A stretch of DNA of 64,000 nt from contig JAOABQ010000074.1 in NCBI GenBank assembly GCA_026418275.1, positions 114,310 to 178,309 on the forward strand. The letters run 5' to 3'. The position numbers and the translations under genes were made by a program. The notes under the pieces are model-generated. The model was not told the DNA's origin, searched no databases, and saw only the letters and a program-made list of their open reading frames with translations. The DNA comes from Clostridia bacterium. GTDB taxonomy: Bacteria > Bacillota > Clostridia > Acetivibrionales > DSM-2933. Below, piece by piece: positions 1 through 8,330 of the stretch. Position 1 is the stretch's first letter; each line of letters starts with the position of its first letter.

Positions 1-1
1 A

Positions 2-2101
2 AAGTCAAGAGATTTCCCGGACCTTGTTACGGTGGTTGGAAATATGGCCGCTGTCAATGTAGGGGCTGTTGTAAAACTGCAGGGGGAATGGAAGTTTGAC
101 AGTAAATTTGGAAAACAGTTTAGTGTGCATAAATATATAGAAAAAGTACCGGCCACTATAGCGGGGATAGAAAAATACCTTGGCAGCGGACTTATAAAGG
201 GCATTGGCCCTGTCAACGCAAAAAGAATTGTGAGTATTTTTAAGGAAGATACCATCCGGGTTATAGAAGAGGAGCCGGACCGGTTAATTCAAGTGGGGGG
301 CATTGGAAGTAAAAGGGTTGAAATGATTAAAAAAGCCTGGCAGGAACAAAAGGAAGTTAAAAACGTAATGATCTTCCTGCAAAGCAACGGTGTTTCCACA
401 GCCTATGCGGTAAAAATATTCAAGACTTATGGAAACGAAAGCATAAAGGTTGTAGAAGAAAATCCTTACCGGCTTGCAGACGATATATGGGGAATTGGCT
501 TTAAAACCGCCGATAAAATAGCCCAAAAGCTGGGATTTGATAAAAACTCCTTTGAAAGGTGCAGAGCCGGAATTATCTACGTTTTAAATGAATTGTCCAA
601 TGAAGGCCACTGCTATGCAGTAAGAAAACAACTAGTGGATGAAACCATAAAAATGCTGGAATTAACCGAAGAAAATATAAACACTACCCTGGATAAGATG
701 ATAGAGGAAAAGTCGGTTATTCTCGATCAGGAAGAGCTCATTTTTCTTCCTCCCTTTTATTTTAGCGAGGTGGGTGTAACCAGAAGGCTTAGAGAAATCG
801 TGTACGAGCCCAAAAAGCAGGGACATGTAGATGTAAATCAATTGATTCAAAATATTGAGGAAGAATGCAAAATGCAGTATGATGCAGTACAAATTGAAGC
901 AATTAAGGTGGCTGCCAGATCCAAATTGATGGTATTGACCGGCGGGCCTGGAACAGGGAAGACGACAACAACCCTGGCGATCATAAGGGTATTTGAAAAG
1001 ATGCAGTATAAGGTGCTTTTGGCAGCGCCAACCGGCCGGGCGGCAAAACGAATGTCAGAAGCCACCGGGATGGAGTCAAAAACCATTCACCGCCTCCTTG
1101 AGTACAGGCCCCCTGAAGGCTATAAGAAAAATGAAGAGAATCCTTTGGAATGTGATGTGCTAATTATCGATGAGACTTCCATGGTGGATTTGATTTTAAT
1201 GTACAATCTTTTAAAAGCCGTATCCAATGATACGATTTTACTTTTGGTAGGGGACGTAGACCAGCTTCCTTCCGTGGGGGCGGGAAATGTATTAAAGGAT
1301 ATCATTGACTCGGGCATAGCCGATGTGATCCGGCTAAACAGGATATTCAGACAGGCTCAGAGCAGTATGATTATTACCAATGCCCATAAAATCAATAAGG
1401 GTGAATTCCCCAAACTCCGCGGAAATAAAGGGAGTGACTTTTTCTATATAGAAGAGGATGATCCTCAAAAAATGCTGGATCAAATTAAGGAGCTGTGCAA
1501 AAAAAGACTGCCGGGTTATTATAAGGTAAATCCGATTGATGATATTCAGGTGCTTTGCCCCATGCAGCGGGGGGAAATCGGTGCGCACAACCTCAATGTG
1601 ATACTTCAGGAGGCATTAAACCAGTCCCCCATATCCATTAAATACGGCGGAACCCAATACCGGCTCAATGATAAGGTAATGCAAATAAAAAATAATTATG
1701 ACAAAATTGTTTTTAATGGGGATGTGGGAAAGATTGTTGGTATTGAGGCAGAGGATAAAATAGTCAGAATCAAATTTGACGAAAATGAAGTGGAATATGA
1801 CCTGACGGAAATGGATGAAGTGGTCTTGGCCTATGCAACCACCATTCATAAAAGTCAGGGATCGGAATATAAAATTGTGATAGCCCCCTTTGCGATGCAG
1901 CACTATATGATGCTTCAAAGGAATTTATTGTATACCTGCATCACCCGGGCTAAAAAGGTATTGGTTCTGGTAGGTTCTTTAAAAGCCGTTGGAATTGCGG
2001 TGGGGAACAATAAAAATATTCGCAGGAACACCTTGCTGGCAAAAAGGCTAAAGGAATATACGGAGGATACCCCAAAGGATGATAATGTGAATTTACATTA
2101 A
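2..2101 (+). CDS. recD2: RecD2-like ATP-dependent DNA helicase (5' end outside window)
   Basis: SF1B 5'-3' DNA helicase of the RecD2 (RecD-like, RecBC-independent) family, involved in DNA repair and replication. The frame is open from base 2 and already inside the N-terminal OB-like domain (TVVGNMAAVNVG), so the true start lies upstream; an internal GTG at 32 is not the start. Visible in order: helix-hairpin-helix repeats (GLIKGIGPVNAKRI, VGGIGSKRVEMI, WGIGFKTADKI), Walker A GGPGTGKTTTT near base 940, Walker B LIIDETSMVD, motif III GDVDQLPSVGAGNVL, NRIFRQ, and the C-terminal UvrD-like motif TIHKSQGSEY. All helicase motifs look intact. No clear terminator follows; the next gene is convergent on the minus strand. 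Confidence 0.95.
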   Translation, partial: KSRDFPDLVTVVGNMAAVNVGAVVKLQGEWKFDSKFGKQFSVHKYIEKVPATIAGIEKYLGSGLIKGIGPVNAKRIVSIFKEDTIRVIEEEPDRLIQVGGIGSKRVEMIKKAWQEQKEVKNVMIFLQSNGVSTAYAVKIFKTYGNESIKVVEENPYRLADDIWGIGFKTADKIAQKLGFDKNSFERCRAGIIYVLNELSNEGHCYAVRKQLVDETIKMLELTEENINTTLDKMIEEKSVILDQEELIFLPPFYFSEVGVTRRLREIVYEPKKQGHVDVNQLIQNIEEECKMQYDAVQIEAIKVAARSKLMVLTGGPGTGKTTTTLAIIRVFEKMQYKVLLAAPTGRAAKRMSEATGMESKTIHRLLEYRPPEGYKKNEENPLECDVLIIDETSMVDLILMYNLLKAVSNDTILLLVGDVDQLPSVGAGNVLKDIIDSGIADVIRLNRIFRQAQSSMIITNAHKINKGEFPKLRGNKGSDFFYIEEDDPQKMLDQIKELCKKRLPGYYKVNPIDDIQVLCPMQRGEIGAHNLNVILQEALNQSPISIKYGGTQYRLNDKVMQIKNNYDKIVFNGDVGKIVGIEAEDKIVRIKFDENEVEYDLTEMDEVVLAYATTIHKSQGSEYKIVIAPFAMQHYMMLQRNLLYTCITRAKKVLVLVGSLKAVGIAVGNNKNIRRNTLLAKRLKEYTEDTPKDDNVNLH

Positions 2102-2202
2102 ATGTGTAAAACATATTATACCGAGCAGATATTCAATGCTTTTGGGTAACTTAAGAAAGCATAAGGGTATGGATTGTTTTTGTTGCATCCAGCAAGACTC
2201 CA

Positions 2203-3285
2203 TTATTTCATCCAGCAGCCGGGATCTTTGTGAAAGGGGCTGCCTGTTACTGCATATGACAAACACTTAAGACCTCCCCTACAGAGTTTGGAATAAAAAC
2301 ACTGTTCACAACCAGTATTAAGGCTGGTAGGAGCACGTAATTGCTGAAATAAACCACTCCCGTTATAAAGCACATGGAGGGAAGTTTCCAAGAGGTTGCC
2401 GACCACTGCAGGCATGCGGCGGCAGGGAAGAAGGTCACCGTTGGGCTGGACCGTAATAAGGGTTTTACCTGCAGAGCATTGGTAAGGTCTTCCGCCTGCA
2501 ATCAGAAATTGAAGGGCACGGTGCATGGCAATTTCGGTTTTCCCGAATAATTTATAAAACATATTATTTTTACATCGGTACATGATCTCAAAGAATTTCC
2601 TGGTTTCTTCAGGAGTAAGAAGCAGTTCTTTTAAATCCGACCCACTGCCCCAGGGGATTAACCGGTCAGACCAAACTTTATCTACTTTAAGCTTTCTTCC
2701 TAACCGACATACATCCGGGAATTCCATATAATTTTTTTTGTGTGCGGTAAAGGAAATATATGTGGTTATGTTTTCTTTGACAAGATGCCGGAGTGCGGAA
2801 AGCGTTTTTTCATAGGAGCCCTTTCCTCGAATTTGGTCATGGGTTGCTTTGGTTCCTTCAATGCTTACCTGAATAAAGGACGGGTTAAGCTTTTTAAGGT
2901 GCTTGGCAGCATAGGGGTCGATAAAGGTGCCGTTGGTGAGAATTGCGAAGGAAAACAGATTTCTGTTCTTATGAAAGACTTCCAAAAGGTCAAAGAAATC
3001 GCTCCTTATAAAAGGCTCCCCGCCGGTGACTGTAACATGGGCTTTTAAAAGGGCATTTGGGGTTTCGGATTTATACCTCAACAGGAATTCCTTATATTGC
3101 TCCAGGATATGGATTAAACTGCTGTAGGAGAGCTCATTGCTCGAATAGTTTTCCTGATAACAGTGACTGCACCTTAAATTGCACCTTTCGGTAATGTGCC
3201 ATTGGAGGAGCATGCGTTTTAAAGGGCGTTGGCATGGCGTTGACAGGGGTATTTGCTTTTTATAATTCAATATTTTTTCCAACAT
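2203..3285 (-). CDS. Radical SAM/SPASM domain protein, probable peptide-modifying enzyme
   Basis: 360 residues. The radical SAM 4Fe-4S motif CNLRCSHC supplies Cys35, Cys39 and Cys42, followed by a GGEP motif typical of SAM binding. The C-terminus carries seven more cysteines (about 270, 288, 326, 329, 335, 341, 357) in a SPASM-like arrangement that would hold auxiliary Fe-S clusters. SPASM enzymes commonly make thioether or other crosslinks in ribosomal peptides; some act on enzymes or cofactors instead. The start is ATG at 3285 with a strong SD (GGAGGTGG) 5-6 bases upstream. It lies 66 bp downstream of, and on the same strand as, the membrane protein with a GGGGC-repeat tail, which is the obvious candidate substrate. 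The substrate assignment is inferred from context only. Confidence 0.85.
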   Translation of the reverse strand: MLEKILNYKKQIPLSTPCQRPLKRMLLQWHITERCNLRCSHCYQENYSSNELSYSSLIHILEQYKEFLLRYKSETPNALLKAHVTVTGGEPFIRSDFFDLLEVFHKNRNLFSFAILTNGTFIDPYAAKHLKKLNPSFIQVSIEGTKATHDQIRGKGSYEKTLSALRHLVKENITTYISFTAHKKNYMEFPDVCRLGRKLKVDKVWSDRLIPWGSGSDLKELLLTPEETRKFFEIMYRCKNNMFYKLFGKTEIAMHRALQFLIAGGRPYQCSAGKTLITVQPNGDLLPCRRMPAVVGNLLETSLHVLYNGSGLFQQLRAPTSLNTGCEQCFYSKLCRGGLKCLSYAVTGSPFHKDPGCWMK

Positions 3286-3351
3286 ACTAAAACCACCTCC
3301 CCTGATAGTTTATTGCAGTTTCTGCCCAAAGTCAAACCATCCTCCGTTTCC

Positions 3352-4290
3352 TTAACTACCGCAGCCACCACAGCCACCGCCGCCACAACCACCGCCTCCA
3401 CAACCACCGCCTCCACAGCCACCTCCACCACTGCAGCCGCTGCTTCCTCCATCATATCCTCCATCAAAAGAACCGGAACTGGTATATCCACTACTTTTCA
3501 ATGCATCGTGAAACGGTTTGTTGGATTCCCCTGACAGCATCATAATGCCGAAGAGGGAGAAGCCAAAGAGCGGGTCAAAGGATGGATCGGTTTGGGATGC
3601 TGCTTGCGGGTTACGCATCCAGTTGAACTGTCGGGTAAGGCTTCTTAAATACTTACGGCCCAGAGTGGTAATATAGGACCGGTTATTGAGCAAAAGGATA
3701 CAAGTGACAGCCGAAGCGATGAGAAGTAAAAAGAGGAAGCCGGATGGCTTATGCCTGGAAATGCCGAGTAATAGTTTGGTGCCGCCAAAGCCAAAAAGGA
3801 TGGCCAAGACAGCGAGTATAGCTTTTATAGATCGGGTATCTTGCACTTTGGGTCTCATAAGATGAAGACGAATCAGTTTATTATAAACCGGTTTAAGAAG
3901 GCTTTCAATCTTTTCTAAAAGCTGTTTATTTTTATACAGTTCATGAAGTTTTTTTCTGGATGTCAATAAAAATGTGATTTCCTTTTCTATGGGTGTTAAA
4001 TAGATATTGGAGGTATTTCCAATCCAAAGGGTGGTTTTTGTGCCATTACCATCCATTTGAATCAGATTGCGTCTCCACAAGTCATATAGGACGGTGGTGA
4101 GTACTGCTTTTGAGCCTCCTCTTAAAGCAGATAGGGAAATGGGATCCAACTCTGTACTGCCGGGCATAGGATAGCGCTTGGTGCCATCGTTTAAAAGCCA
4201 TATTTTTATTGTTACCAATGAAGCGATAGCCAGTAAAATGAAGTATCCCAAAAATTGAGGGCCGGGGATGGATATGAGTAGATCCAGCAT
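3352..4290 (-). CDS. Membrane protein with C-terminal (GGGGC)n tail, TIGR04222-like
   Basis: About 312 residues from ATG 4290 (SD AAGGGAG upstream; an in-frame TTG at 4308 would add six residues). A hydrophobic N-terminal segment (about residues 3-33) and two more (about 156-176 and 184-202) flank a cytosolic, basic middle region. From memory this matches the architecture of TIGR04222-type membrane proteins; no database search was made. The last ~55 residues are Gly/Ser-rich, then Cys recurs every fifth residue: counted on the 312-residue form, Cys286, 292, 297, 302, 307 and 310, separated mostly by four glycines. The tail resembles Cys-every-fifth precursor peptides that are modified by radical SAM/SPASM enzymes, and such an enzyme is encoded 66 bp downstream. 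Alternatively the tail could bind metal or form disulfides. Confidence 0.8.
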   Translation of the reverse strand: MLDLLISIPGPQFLGYFILLAIASLVTIKIWLLNDGTKRYPMPGSTELDPISLSALRGGSKAVLTTVLYDLWRRNLIQMDGNGTKTTLWIGNTSNIYLTPIEKEITFLLTSRKKLHELYKNKQLLEKIESLLKPVYNKLIRLHLMRPKVQDTRSIKAILAVLAILFGFGGTKLLLGISRHKPSGFLFLLLIASAVTCILLLNNRSYITTLGRKYLRSLTRQFNWMRNPQAASQTDPSFDPLFGFSLFGIMMLSGESNKPFHDALKSSGYTSSGSFDGGYDGGSSGCSGGGGCGGGGCGGGGCGGGGCGGCGS

Positions 4291-4326
4291 ATTCAACACT
4301 CCCTTCAAAAGTTAAGTTTCAAATCA

Positions 4327-4433
4327 GTTATAGATAACGAACTGTAAAAGTAAAATTTCGATTTCTGACACCTAAGTAAACCAGGTATTTCATCTCTCGA
4401 ATTTTACTATGTTTACACTTCGTTATCTATAAC
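4327..4433. repeat. Dispersed repeat family A, copy 1 (MITE-like)
   Basis: About 103-107 bp bounded by perfect 12-bp inverted ends GTTATAGATAACG.. / ..CGTTATCTATAAC. The inner arms are imperfectly complementary (CTGTAAAAGTAAAATTTCGA versus the reverse complement of TCGAATTTTACTATGTTTACA). Other copies lie at 8421-8516, 15339-15442 and 32390-32490. No coding capacity. This copy sits upstream of the minus-strand GGGGC-tail gene and may contribute its promoter region. Confidence 0.8.
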
Positions 4434-4796
4434 ACATCGAAATTATAAAACCATTTACTATACCACTATAATACAATTTTTGTATTAGATAAATGTTAAG
4501 TTTGTGTTAAAGATTGTTAACTCTTGGGAAATAGGGTATTTTGGAAAAGGAGCAGTATTGGTTTATTGTGTTTTATTATGCTTTAGGAGGCGATTTGTAG
4601 TAAAATATAATAGTAAGGGATTCATATTTAGCACAGAAGGGAAAATGATATTTACATGGATCATAATCATGGTTTTACACTGGAATAATGAAGGAATAGG
4701 ATTTAAATTACCCAATTGAAGCGTAAAAACAAAGGGAAGGTATTTTTTGTATTCATCAAAGGCCCATTTAGGAATTGATGAAAAAAGAGGTGGATC
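4434..4796. other. Intergenic region, no gene recognised
   Basis: AT-rich spacer between repeat A and the dipeptidase-like gene. It holds a 71-codon open frame (4504-4719) with a weak non-ATG start and no convincing SD or family, which I do not accept as a gene. It probably contains the promoter of the gene at 4797. Confidence 0.4.
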
Positions 4797-5561
4797 ATGA
4801 AGAAAGTAATGCTGGTATGCGCTCTTTTGATATTTGCTGCATTTCTCCTATACGATAAGGCCTATTGTCCCGATGAAATGGAAGAAAGCCTTAATTTACT
4901 TACTCCGACGGAGACAAAACATGCAGGTACAGTGACACCGGTTCATTTGCCTACACCCCTGATGCCGAAAACATGGACACCTGTACCGGCAAAGGAAAAT
5001 AAGAAGACCTTGGAAATCCGGGGGTTGGTCGAAATTCCCAATGAAGACGGGGCTTTTGTTATTGACTTGAAGTATGCCACAAAAGATAACTTTATGGGTA
5101 AAAAGATTTATACCCGGTCAAAGTGTATCATTCACAAAAACACATTAAACAAACTGGTAAATGCAAATAAAAAACTCAATAGTCTGGGATATAAAATAAA
5201 AATATTGGATGCATACAGGCCATACTCTGCCCAGAAGATATTATGGGACGCTGCTTCTGACAAATCCTATGTTGCAAGCCCAAAGAACGGTTCGATTCAC
5301 AACCGGGGAGCAGCAGTAGATATTACCTTGACGGATCAAAAGGGAATTGAGCTTAAAATGCCTTCAGGGTATGATGAGTTTAGCAAAAGAGCCCATATTG
5401 ATTATAGGGGTTGTACAGAGGAGGAAATGAGAAATAGGGAGTTGCTTGGGAAAATTATGGTGGAATCCGGATTCAAACGGATCAAAAGTGAGTGGTGGCA
5501 CTTTGAGGATACCGAGGGCAAAAAATATCCATTATTGGATATACCCTTTGAGCGGTTTTAG
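4797..5561 (+). CDS. D-Ala-D-Ala dipeptidase-like (VanX/DdpX, peptidase M15D) protein, membrane-anchored
   Basis: 254 residues. An N-terminal hydrophobic segment (about 4-19) and a Pro/Thr-rich linker precede a domain typical of zinc D-alanyl-D-alanine dipeptidases: AYRP with Arg141, SIHNRGAAVD giving zinc ligands His168 and Asp175, and EWWHF giving Glu232 and His235. The predicted reaction is hydrolysis of D-Ala-D-Ala, or of a related D-amino-acid dipeptide, outside the membrane; cytosolic VanX lacks this leader, so wall turnover or nutrient scavenging is more likely than glycopeptide resistance. There are no vanH/vanA-like neighbours. The start is ATG after AAAAAGAGGTGGATC. It is convergent with the next gene, with only 2 bp between the stop codons. 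Confidence 0.85.
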   Translation: MKKVMLVCALLIFAAFLLYDKAYCPDEMEESLNLLTPTETKHAGTVTPVHLPTPLMPKTWTPVPAKENKKTLEIRGLVEIPNEDGAFVIDLKYATKDNFMGKKIYTRSKCIIHKNTLNKLVNANKKLNSLGYKIKILDAYRPYSAQKILWDAASDKSYVASPKNGSIHNRGAAVDITLTDQKGIELKMPSGYDEFSKRAHIDYRGCTEEEMRNRELLGKIMVESGFKRIKSEWWHFEDTEGKKYPLLDIPFERF

Positions 5562-5563
5562 AG

Positions 5564-6091
5564 CTATATTTTTACATCAATATTTTTTCCGTAGTGGTTT
5601 GCCATGGACTTTTTGAAATTATCCATAAAAAAGTCCTTTTTGCCGTTGTCGGTTCCCGCCTTGGTGACGGTCGTAGTTAATCCTCCGGACACATAACTTC
5701 TGCCGCATTCCGGGCAAACACTGGTATTGAGCCGGACTGTTTGAGAGATAAGCTCCCGCCCCTCTGCAGATGCTTTGGCTTTTTCGTTCCGCACATGTTC
5801 CTGTTCGTGGGACATGACTGTAGCAGCGGAAACCTCCGGAGCAATATGGGCAGGGGTTTTAAAGGATACTCCAGGGTCATTGGAACCATCCTGGTACTTG
5901 CGGCTTTTGCATGTCTCGCATTCGACACCTTCAGCACGCTTTTTTGAACCTACTTCAGGGCCGGAAAAATCGTTGTTATTGATGGAGTCTAAGGTACCGG
6001 CACCGGAGGATTTTGAAGTTCCCGAAGGGGATATGGGGTTTGAATAAGCTTGATTGTAATAGGAGTTGGGCCATCCAATGGAAATACTCAA
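5564..6091 (-). CDS. Putative metalloprotease-like protein (SprA-related family)
   Basis: 175 residues, start TTG at 6091 with SD AAGGAG about nine bases upstream. The protein has a low-complexity Ser/Gly/Asn N-terminus, a CETC pair (58-61), an HEXXH zinc-binding motif HEQEH (95-99) and a CPEC pair (126-129), so the two CxxC pairs could hold a second metal. This layout matches, from memory, the SprA-related putative metalloprotease family found in clostridia and proteobacteria. No signal peptide is visible. Substrate unknown. The next plus-strand transcript begins at the serA riboswitch promoter 136 bp upstream of this start, so the two are divergently transcribed. Confidence 0.6.
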   Translation of the reverse strand: MSISIGWPNSYYNQAYSNPISPSGTSKSSGAGTLDSINNNDFSGPEVGSKKRAEGVECETCKSRKYQDGSNDPGVSFKTPAHIAPEVSAATVMSHEQEHVRNEKAKASAEGRELISQTVRLNTSVCPECGRSYVSGGLTTTVTKAGTDNGKKDFFMDNFKKSMANHYGKNIDVKI

Positions 6092-6226
6092 TTTGCTTCA
6101 CTCCTTAAAGTTTTGACTATATATAATATCATAACATAAAATGGAGAAAAATTAAAGTTTTAATGCAAAAGAAAGGGGTGCAAAGATTATCATTCGGAAG
6201 CTTGTTTTATTTTAATCATAAAACAC

Positions 6227-6256
6227 TTGACATCTTTTGCCTACTTAATTTATAAT
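6227..6256 (+). promoter_or_regulatory. Sigma-A-type promoter for the riboswitch-serA transcript
   Basis: TTGACA at 6227-6232 and TATAAT at 6251-6256 with an 18-bp spacer, both perfect consensus hexamers. Transcription would begin near 6263, about 45 nt before the first glycine aptamer. Confidence 0.8.
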
Positions 6257-6307
6257 TTAGCTAATTAAGAAAATTGTACTTTCTAAACTGAATGTAGTCG
6301 GATGATA

Positions 6308-6464
6308 GATGAGGGAGAGTTGTTTCCGGCCAAACGGAAATACACCGAAGGAGTTGCACTCTCAGGTAGCGAAGACCTCATCTGGACGGACCTCTGGAGA
6401 GACCAATTTTGGCGCCGAAGGGGCAAGGCTTTTTAGCTATAATCTCTCAGGCAAAAGGACAGAG
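6308..6464 (+). ncRNA. Tandem glycine riboswitch (two aptamers)
   Basis: Both aptamers carry the conserved glycine-riboswitch blocks. Aptamer 1 has GGGAGAG, CACCGAAGGAG and CTCTCAGGTAGCGAAGAC, closed by P1 GATGAGG (6308-6314) with CCTCATC (6376-6382). Aptamer 2 has GGAGAGACC, GCGCCGAAGGGGCAA and CTCTCAGGCAAAAGGAC, closed by P1 CTCTG (6392-6396) with CAGAG (6460-6464). A short linker joins them. The 5' side of aptamer-2 P1, extended to GACCTCTG (6389-6396), is perfectly complementary over 8 nt to CAGAGGTC (6495-6502), the upstream arm of the following terminator. This supports an antiterminator that forms without glycine and a terminator that forms when glycine stabilises P1. Confidence 0.9.
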
Positions 6465-6497
6465 TATATAATGTGTATTGTAAATATGCAATTACAG

Positions 6498-6535
6498 AGG
6501 TCAAATCTTTTTTTGGTTTGACCTTTTATTATTTA
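6498..6535 (+). terminator. Riboswitch-controlled intrinsic terminator
   Basis: Stem AGGTCAAA (6498-6505) with TTTGACCT (6517-6524), an 11-nt T-rich loop and a TTTTATTATTTAT tail. Its 5' arm overlaps the sequence that can pair with the aptamer-2 P1 region. Confidence 0.8.
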
Positions 6536-6705
6536 TATTGCTTCATGCCGATTTATTTACATAGCATTGCTGCGTTATAGATTCTTTCCGAAAAAACGAA
6601 TACCTTTAGAGGTTACCCGGTATAGTATGCGGCAGCCGTTTTTGCCGCAGGGATCATTTTTCGAAACAATTTTTTAAAACATTATAATTTTAGGAGGAAT
6701 ATAAA
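6536..6705 (+). other. serA leader between terminator and start codon
   Basis: 170 nt of untranslated leader containing a compact hairpin TGCGGCA / TGCCGCA around 6634-6655 and A/T-rich complementary stretches (CCGAAAAAACGAA with TTTTTCGAAA). No ORF. The function of the extra structure is unknown; it ends at the serA SD. Confidence 0.4.
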
Positions 6706-8310
6706 ATGAGAGTCATAGTTGCAGACAAAATGGCTGAAGATGGAATCCAGTATTTAAGGGAAAAGGGATTTGAGGTTGATACAAAATACGGCCTATCCCA
6801 TGAAGAGCTTCTTGCGATCATTGAGGATTATGATGCTATTATCGTAAGAAGTGCCACAAAGGTAAACAAAGAGATTATTGAAAAGGGTAAGAATTTAAAA
6901 GTTGCAGGCCGTGCGGGGAACGGGATTGACAATATTGATGTAGCTGAATGTACCAAGAGAGGGATCGTTGTTGTAAACACTCCTGAAGGTAATATTATGG
7001 CTGCTGCTGAAATGGCTGTAGCGATGGCGTACGCCATTTTTAGAAATATTCCTCAAGCTTACCACGGAGGTAAAAACAAGGATTTTAGAAGAAATAAATG
7101 GGTAGGTGCTGAACTGGATGGAAAGGTAGCAGGGGTTATCGGTCTTGGAAGAATCGGATCGATTGTGGCTCAAAAACTCAAAGGTTCAAATATGCAAGTC
7201 ATAGGCTATGACCCATTTATCACCGATGAAAGAGTCAAACTGTTAGGGATAGAAAAGTGTGAGACAATGGATGAACTGCTGCAAAGGGCAGACCTGATAT
7301 CCATCCATATTCCTAAAACCGATAAAAGCCAGGGCCTTATCGCGGAGAGAGAATTAAAACTTTGCAAAAAAGGTGTCCGCATTGTAAACCTTGCAAGAGG
7401 CGGTATTATCAATGAGGCAGCACTTTATAACGCAATTAAGGAAGGTCACGTTGCTGCGGCCGGTTTGGATGTACTTGAAAAAGAACCGAATTTTAATAAA
7501 AAGCCGGAGGAACAGGATTTTACAAATCCCCTTCTGGAGTTTGACAATGTAGTTATTACACCTCACTTGGGTGCTTCTACCGCTGAAGCAAACTATAACG
7601 TAAGTATCGGTGTGGCAAAGCTTGTAGAAGGTGTCTTAAACGGCGAAATGGTAGCAGCTGTTAATATGCCTCCGATAAAGAGCAAAGATGTTTCAGAATT
7701 GAAACCTTATATAGACCTTGCTGAGATTTTGGGAAAAATCTATTACCAGGCGGAAAAGGATACGGTAAAAAGGGTGGAAGTGATCTACAGCGGAGACCTT
7801 GCTGATAAGGAAACCAGAGTCATGTCCCTTTCGGTATTGAAAGGACTCTTGGAGCCTGCAGCAAAAGATACCATTAACTATGTAAACGCAGAACTCTTTG
7901 CAAAAAGCATGGGTGTAGAATTAGTAGAAAGCAAGAGTTCACACCTGGATAAGTATACAAATCTCATCACTGTTAAATTCATAACCAAGGACAAGGAACT
8001 CAGTGTTTCAGGTACTGTGTTTGCAAAGGAAGAAATCCGAATAGTTGATTTCTTTGGTTACAAGCTGGATTTCGAGCCTACACCTTACGTGATCGCGATA
8101 CAAAATGTTGATAAGCCCGGTATTATAGGACAGATCGGTTCTATCCTCGGTGCAAGCAATATCAACATTGCTGCGATGCAGTGGAGCAGAAACAGAAAAG
8201 GGGAAAAAGCCGTTGCTTTTGTAAGTGTGGATGGTGAAGTGAGTGAAGATGTATTAAAGCTCCTGCGAAATATAGACGGGGTATTGAAGGCTTCCAACTT
8301 GAAATTCTAG
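6706..8310 (+). CDS. serA: D-3-phosphoglycerate dehydrogenase with C-terminal ACT domain
   Basis: 534 residues. It catalyses NAD-dependent oxidation of 3-phosphoglycerate to 3-phosphohydroxypyruvate, the first step of serine (hence glycine) synthesis. In order: N-terminal catalytic half-domain, GRAGNGIDNIDV, Rossmann motif GLGRIGSIVAQKL, VNLARGGIINEAAL, the catalytic HLGAST region, an allosteric substrate-binding (ASB)-like intervening domain (about 320-450), and an ACT domain (IQNVDKPGIIGQIGSIL) that usually binds serine as feedback inhibitor. Length fits the long type-1 enzyme. The start is ATG after TAGGAGGAATATAAA. It appears to be a single-gene transcript under the upstream glycine riboswitch, with a terminator directly after it, so control by both glycine (RNA) and serine (ACT) is plausible. 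Confidence 0.95.
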   Translation: MRVIVADKMAEDGIQYLREKGFEVDTKYGLSHEELLAIIEDYDAIIVRSATKVNKEIIEKGKNLKVAGRAGNGIDNIDVAECTKRGIVVVNTPEGNIMAAAEMAVAMAYAIFRNIPQAYHGGKNKDFRRNKWVGAELDGKVAGVIGLGRIGSIVAQKLKGSNMQVIGYDPFITDERVKLLGIEKCETMDELLQRADLISIHIPKTDKSQGLIAERELKLCKKGVRIVNLARGGIINEAALYNAIKEGHVAAAGLDVLEKEPNFNKKPEEQDFTNPLLEFDNVVITPHLGASTAEANYNVSIGVAKLVEGVLNGEMVAAVNMPPIKSKDVSELKPYIDLAEILGKIYYQAEKDTVKRVEVIYSGDLADKETRVMSLSVLKGLLEPAAKDTINYVNAELFAKSMGVELVESKSSHLDKYTNLITVKFITKDKELSVSGTVFAKEEIRIVDFFGYKLDFEPTPYVIAIQNVDKPGIIGQIGSILGASNINIAAMQWSRNRKGEKAVAFVSVDGEVSEDVLKLLRNIDGVLKASNLKF

Positions 8311-8330
8311 GCATACAGGCTAAAAACAAA

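Noticed and set aside
3364..3440. Short tandem DNA repeat (CCACCGCCTCCACAAC-type) that could be mistaken for a CRISPR or minisatellite
   Set aside because: It is the coding sequence of the GGGGC tail on the minus strand; repeat units are about 15 bp with no spacers.
3253..3534. Ala/Thr-rich frame opposite the GGGGC tail
   Set aside because: Antisense shadow of the tail-coding repeat.
4504..4719. 71-codon open frame between repeat A and the dipeptidase-like gene
   Set aside because: Non-ATG start, no SD, no recognisable family and biased AT-rich composition; likely chance.
4797..5561. Vancomycin-resistance operon
   Set aside because: No vanH, vanA ligase or vanRS; the VanW-like gene at 52.5 kb is unlinked and a common clostridial surface-protein type.
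5741..6047. Plus-strand frames antisense to the HEXXH protein
   Set aside because: Shadow of the minus-strand gene; no SD or family.
6309..6521. 70-codon open frame over the glycine riboswitch
   Set aside because: It coincides with the conserved aptamer sequence and terminator; the RNA explains the region.
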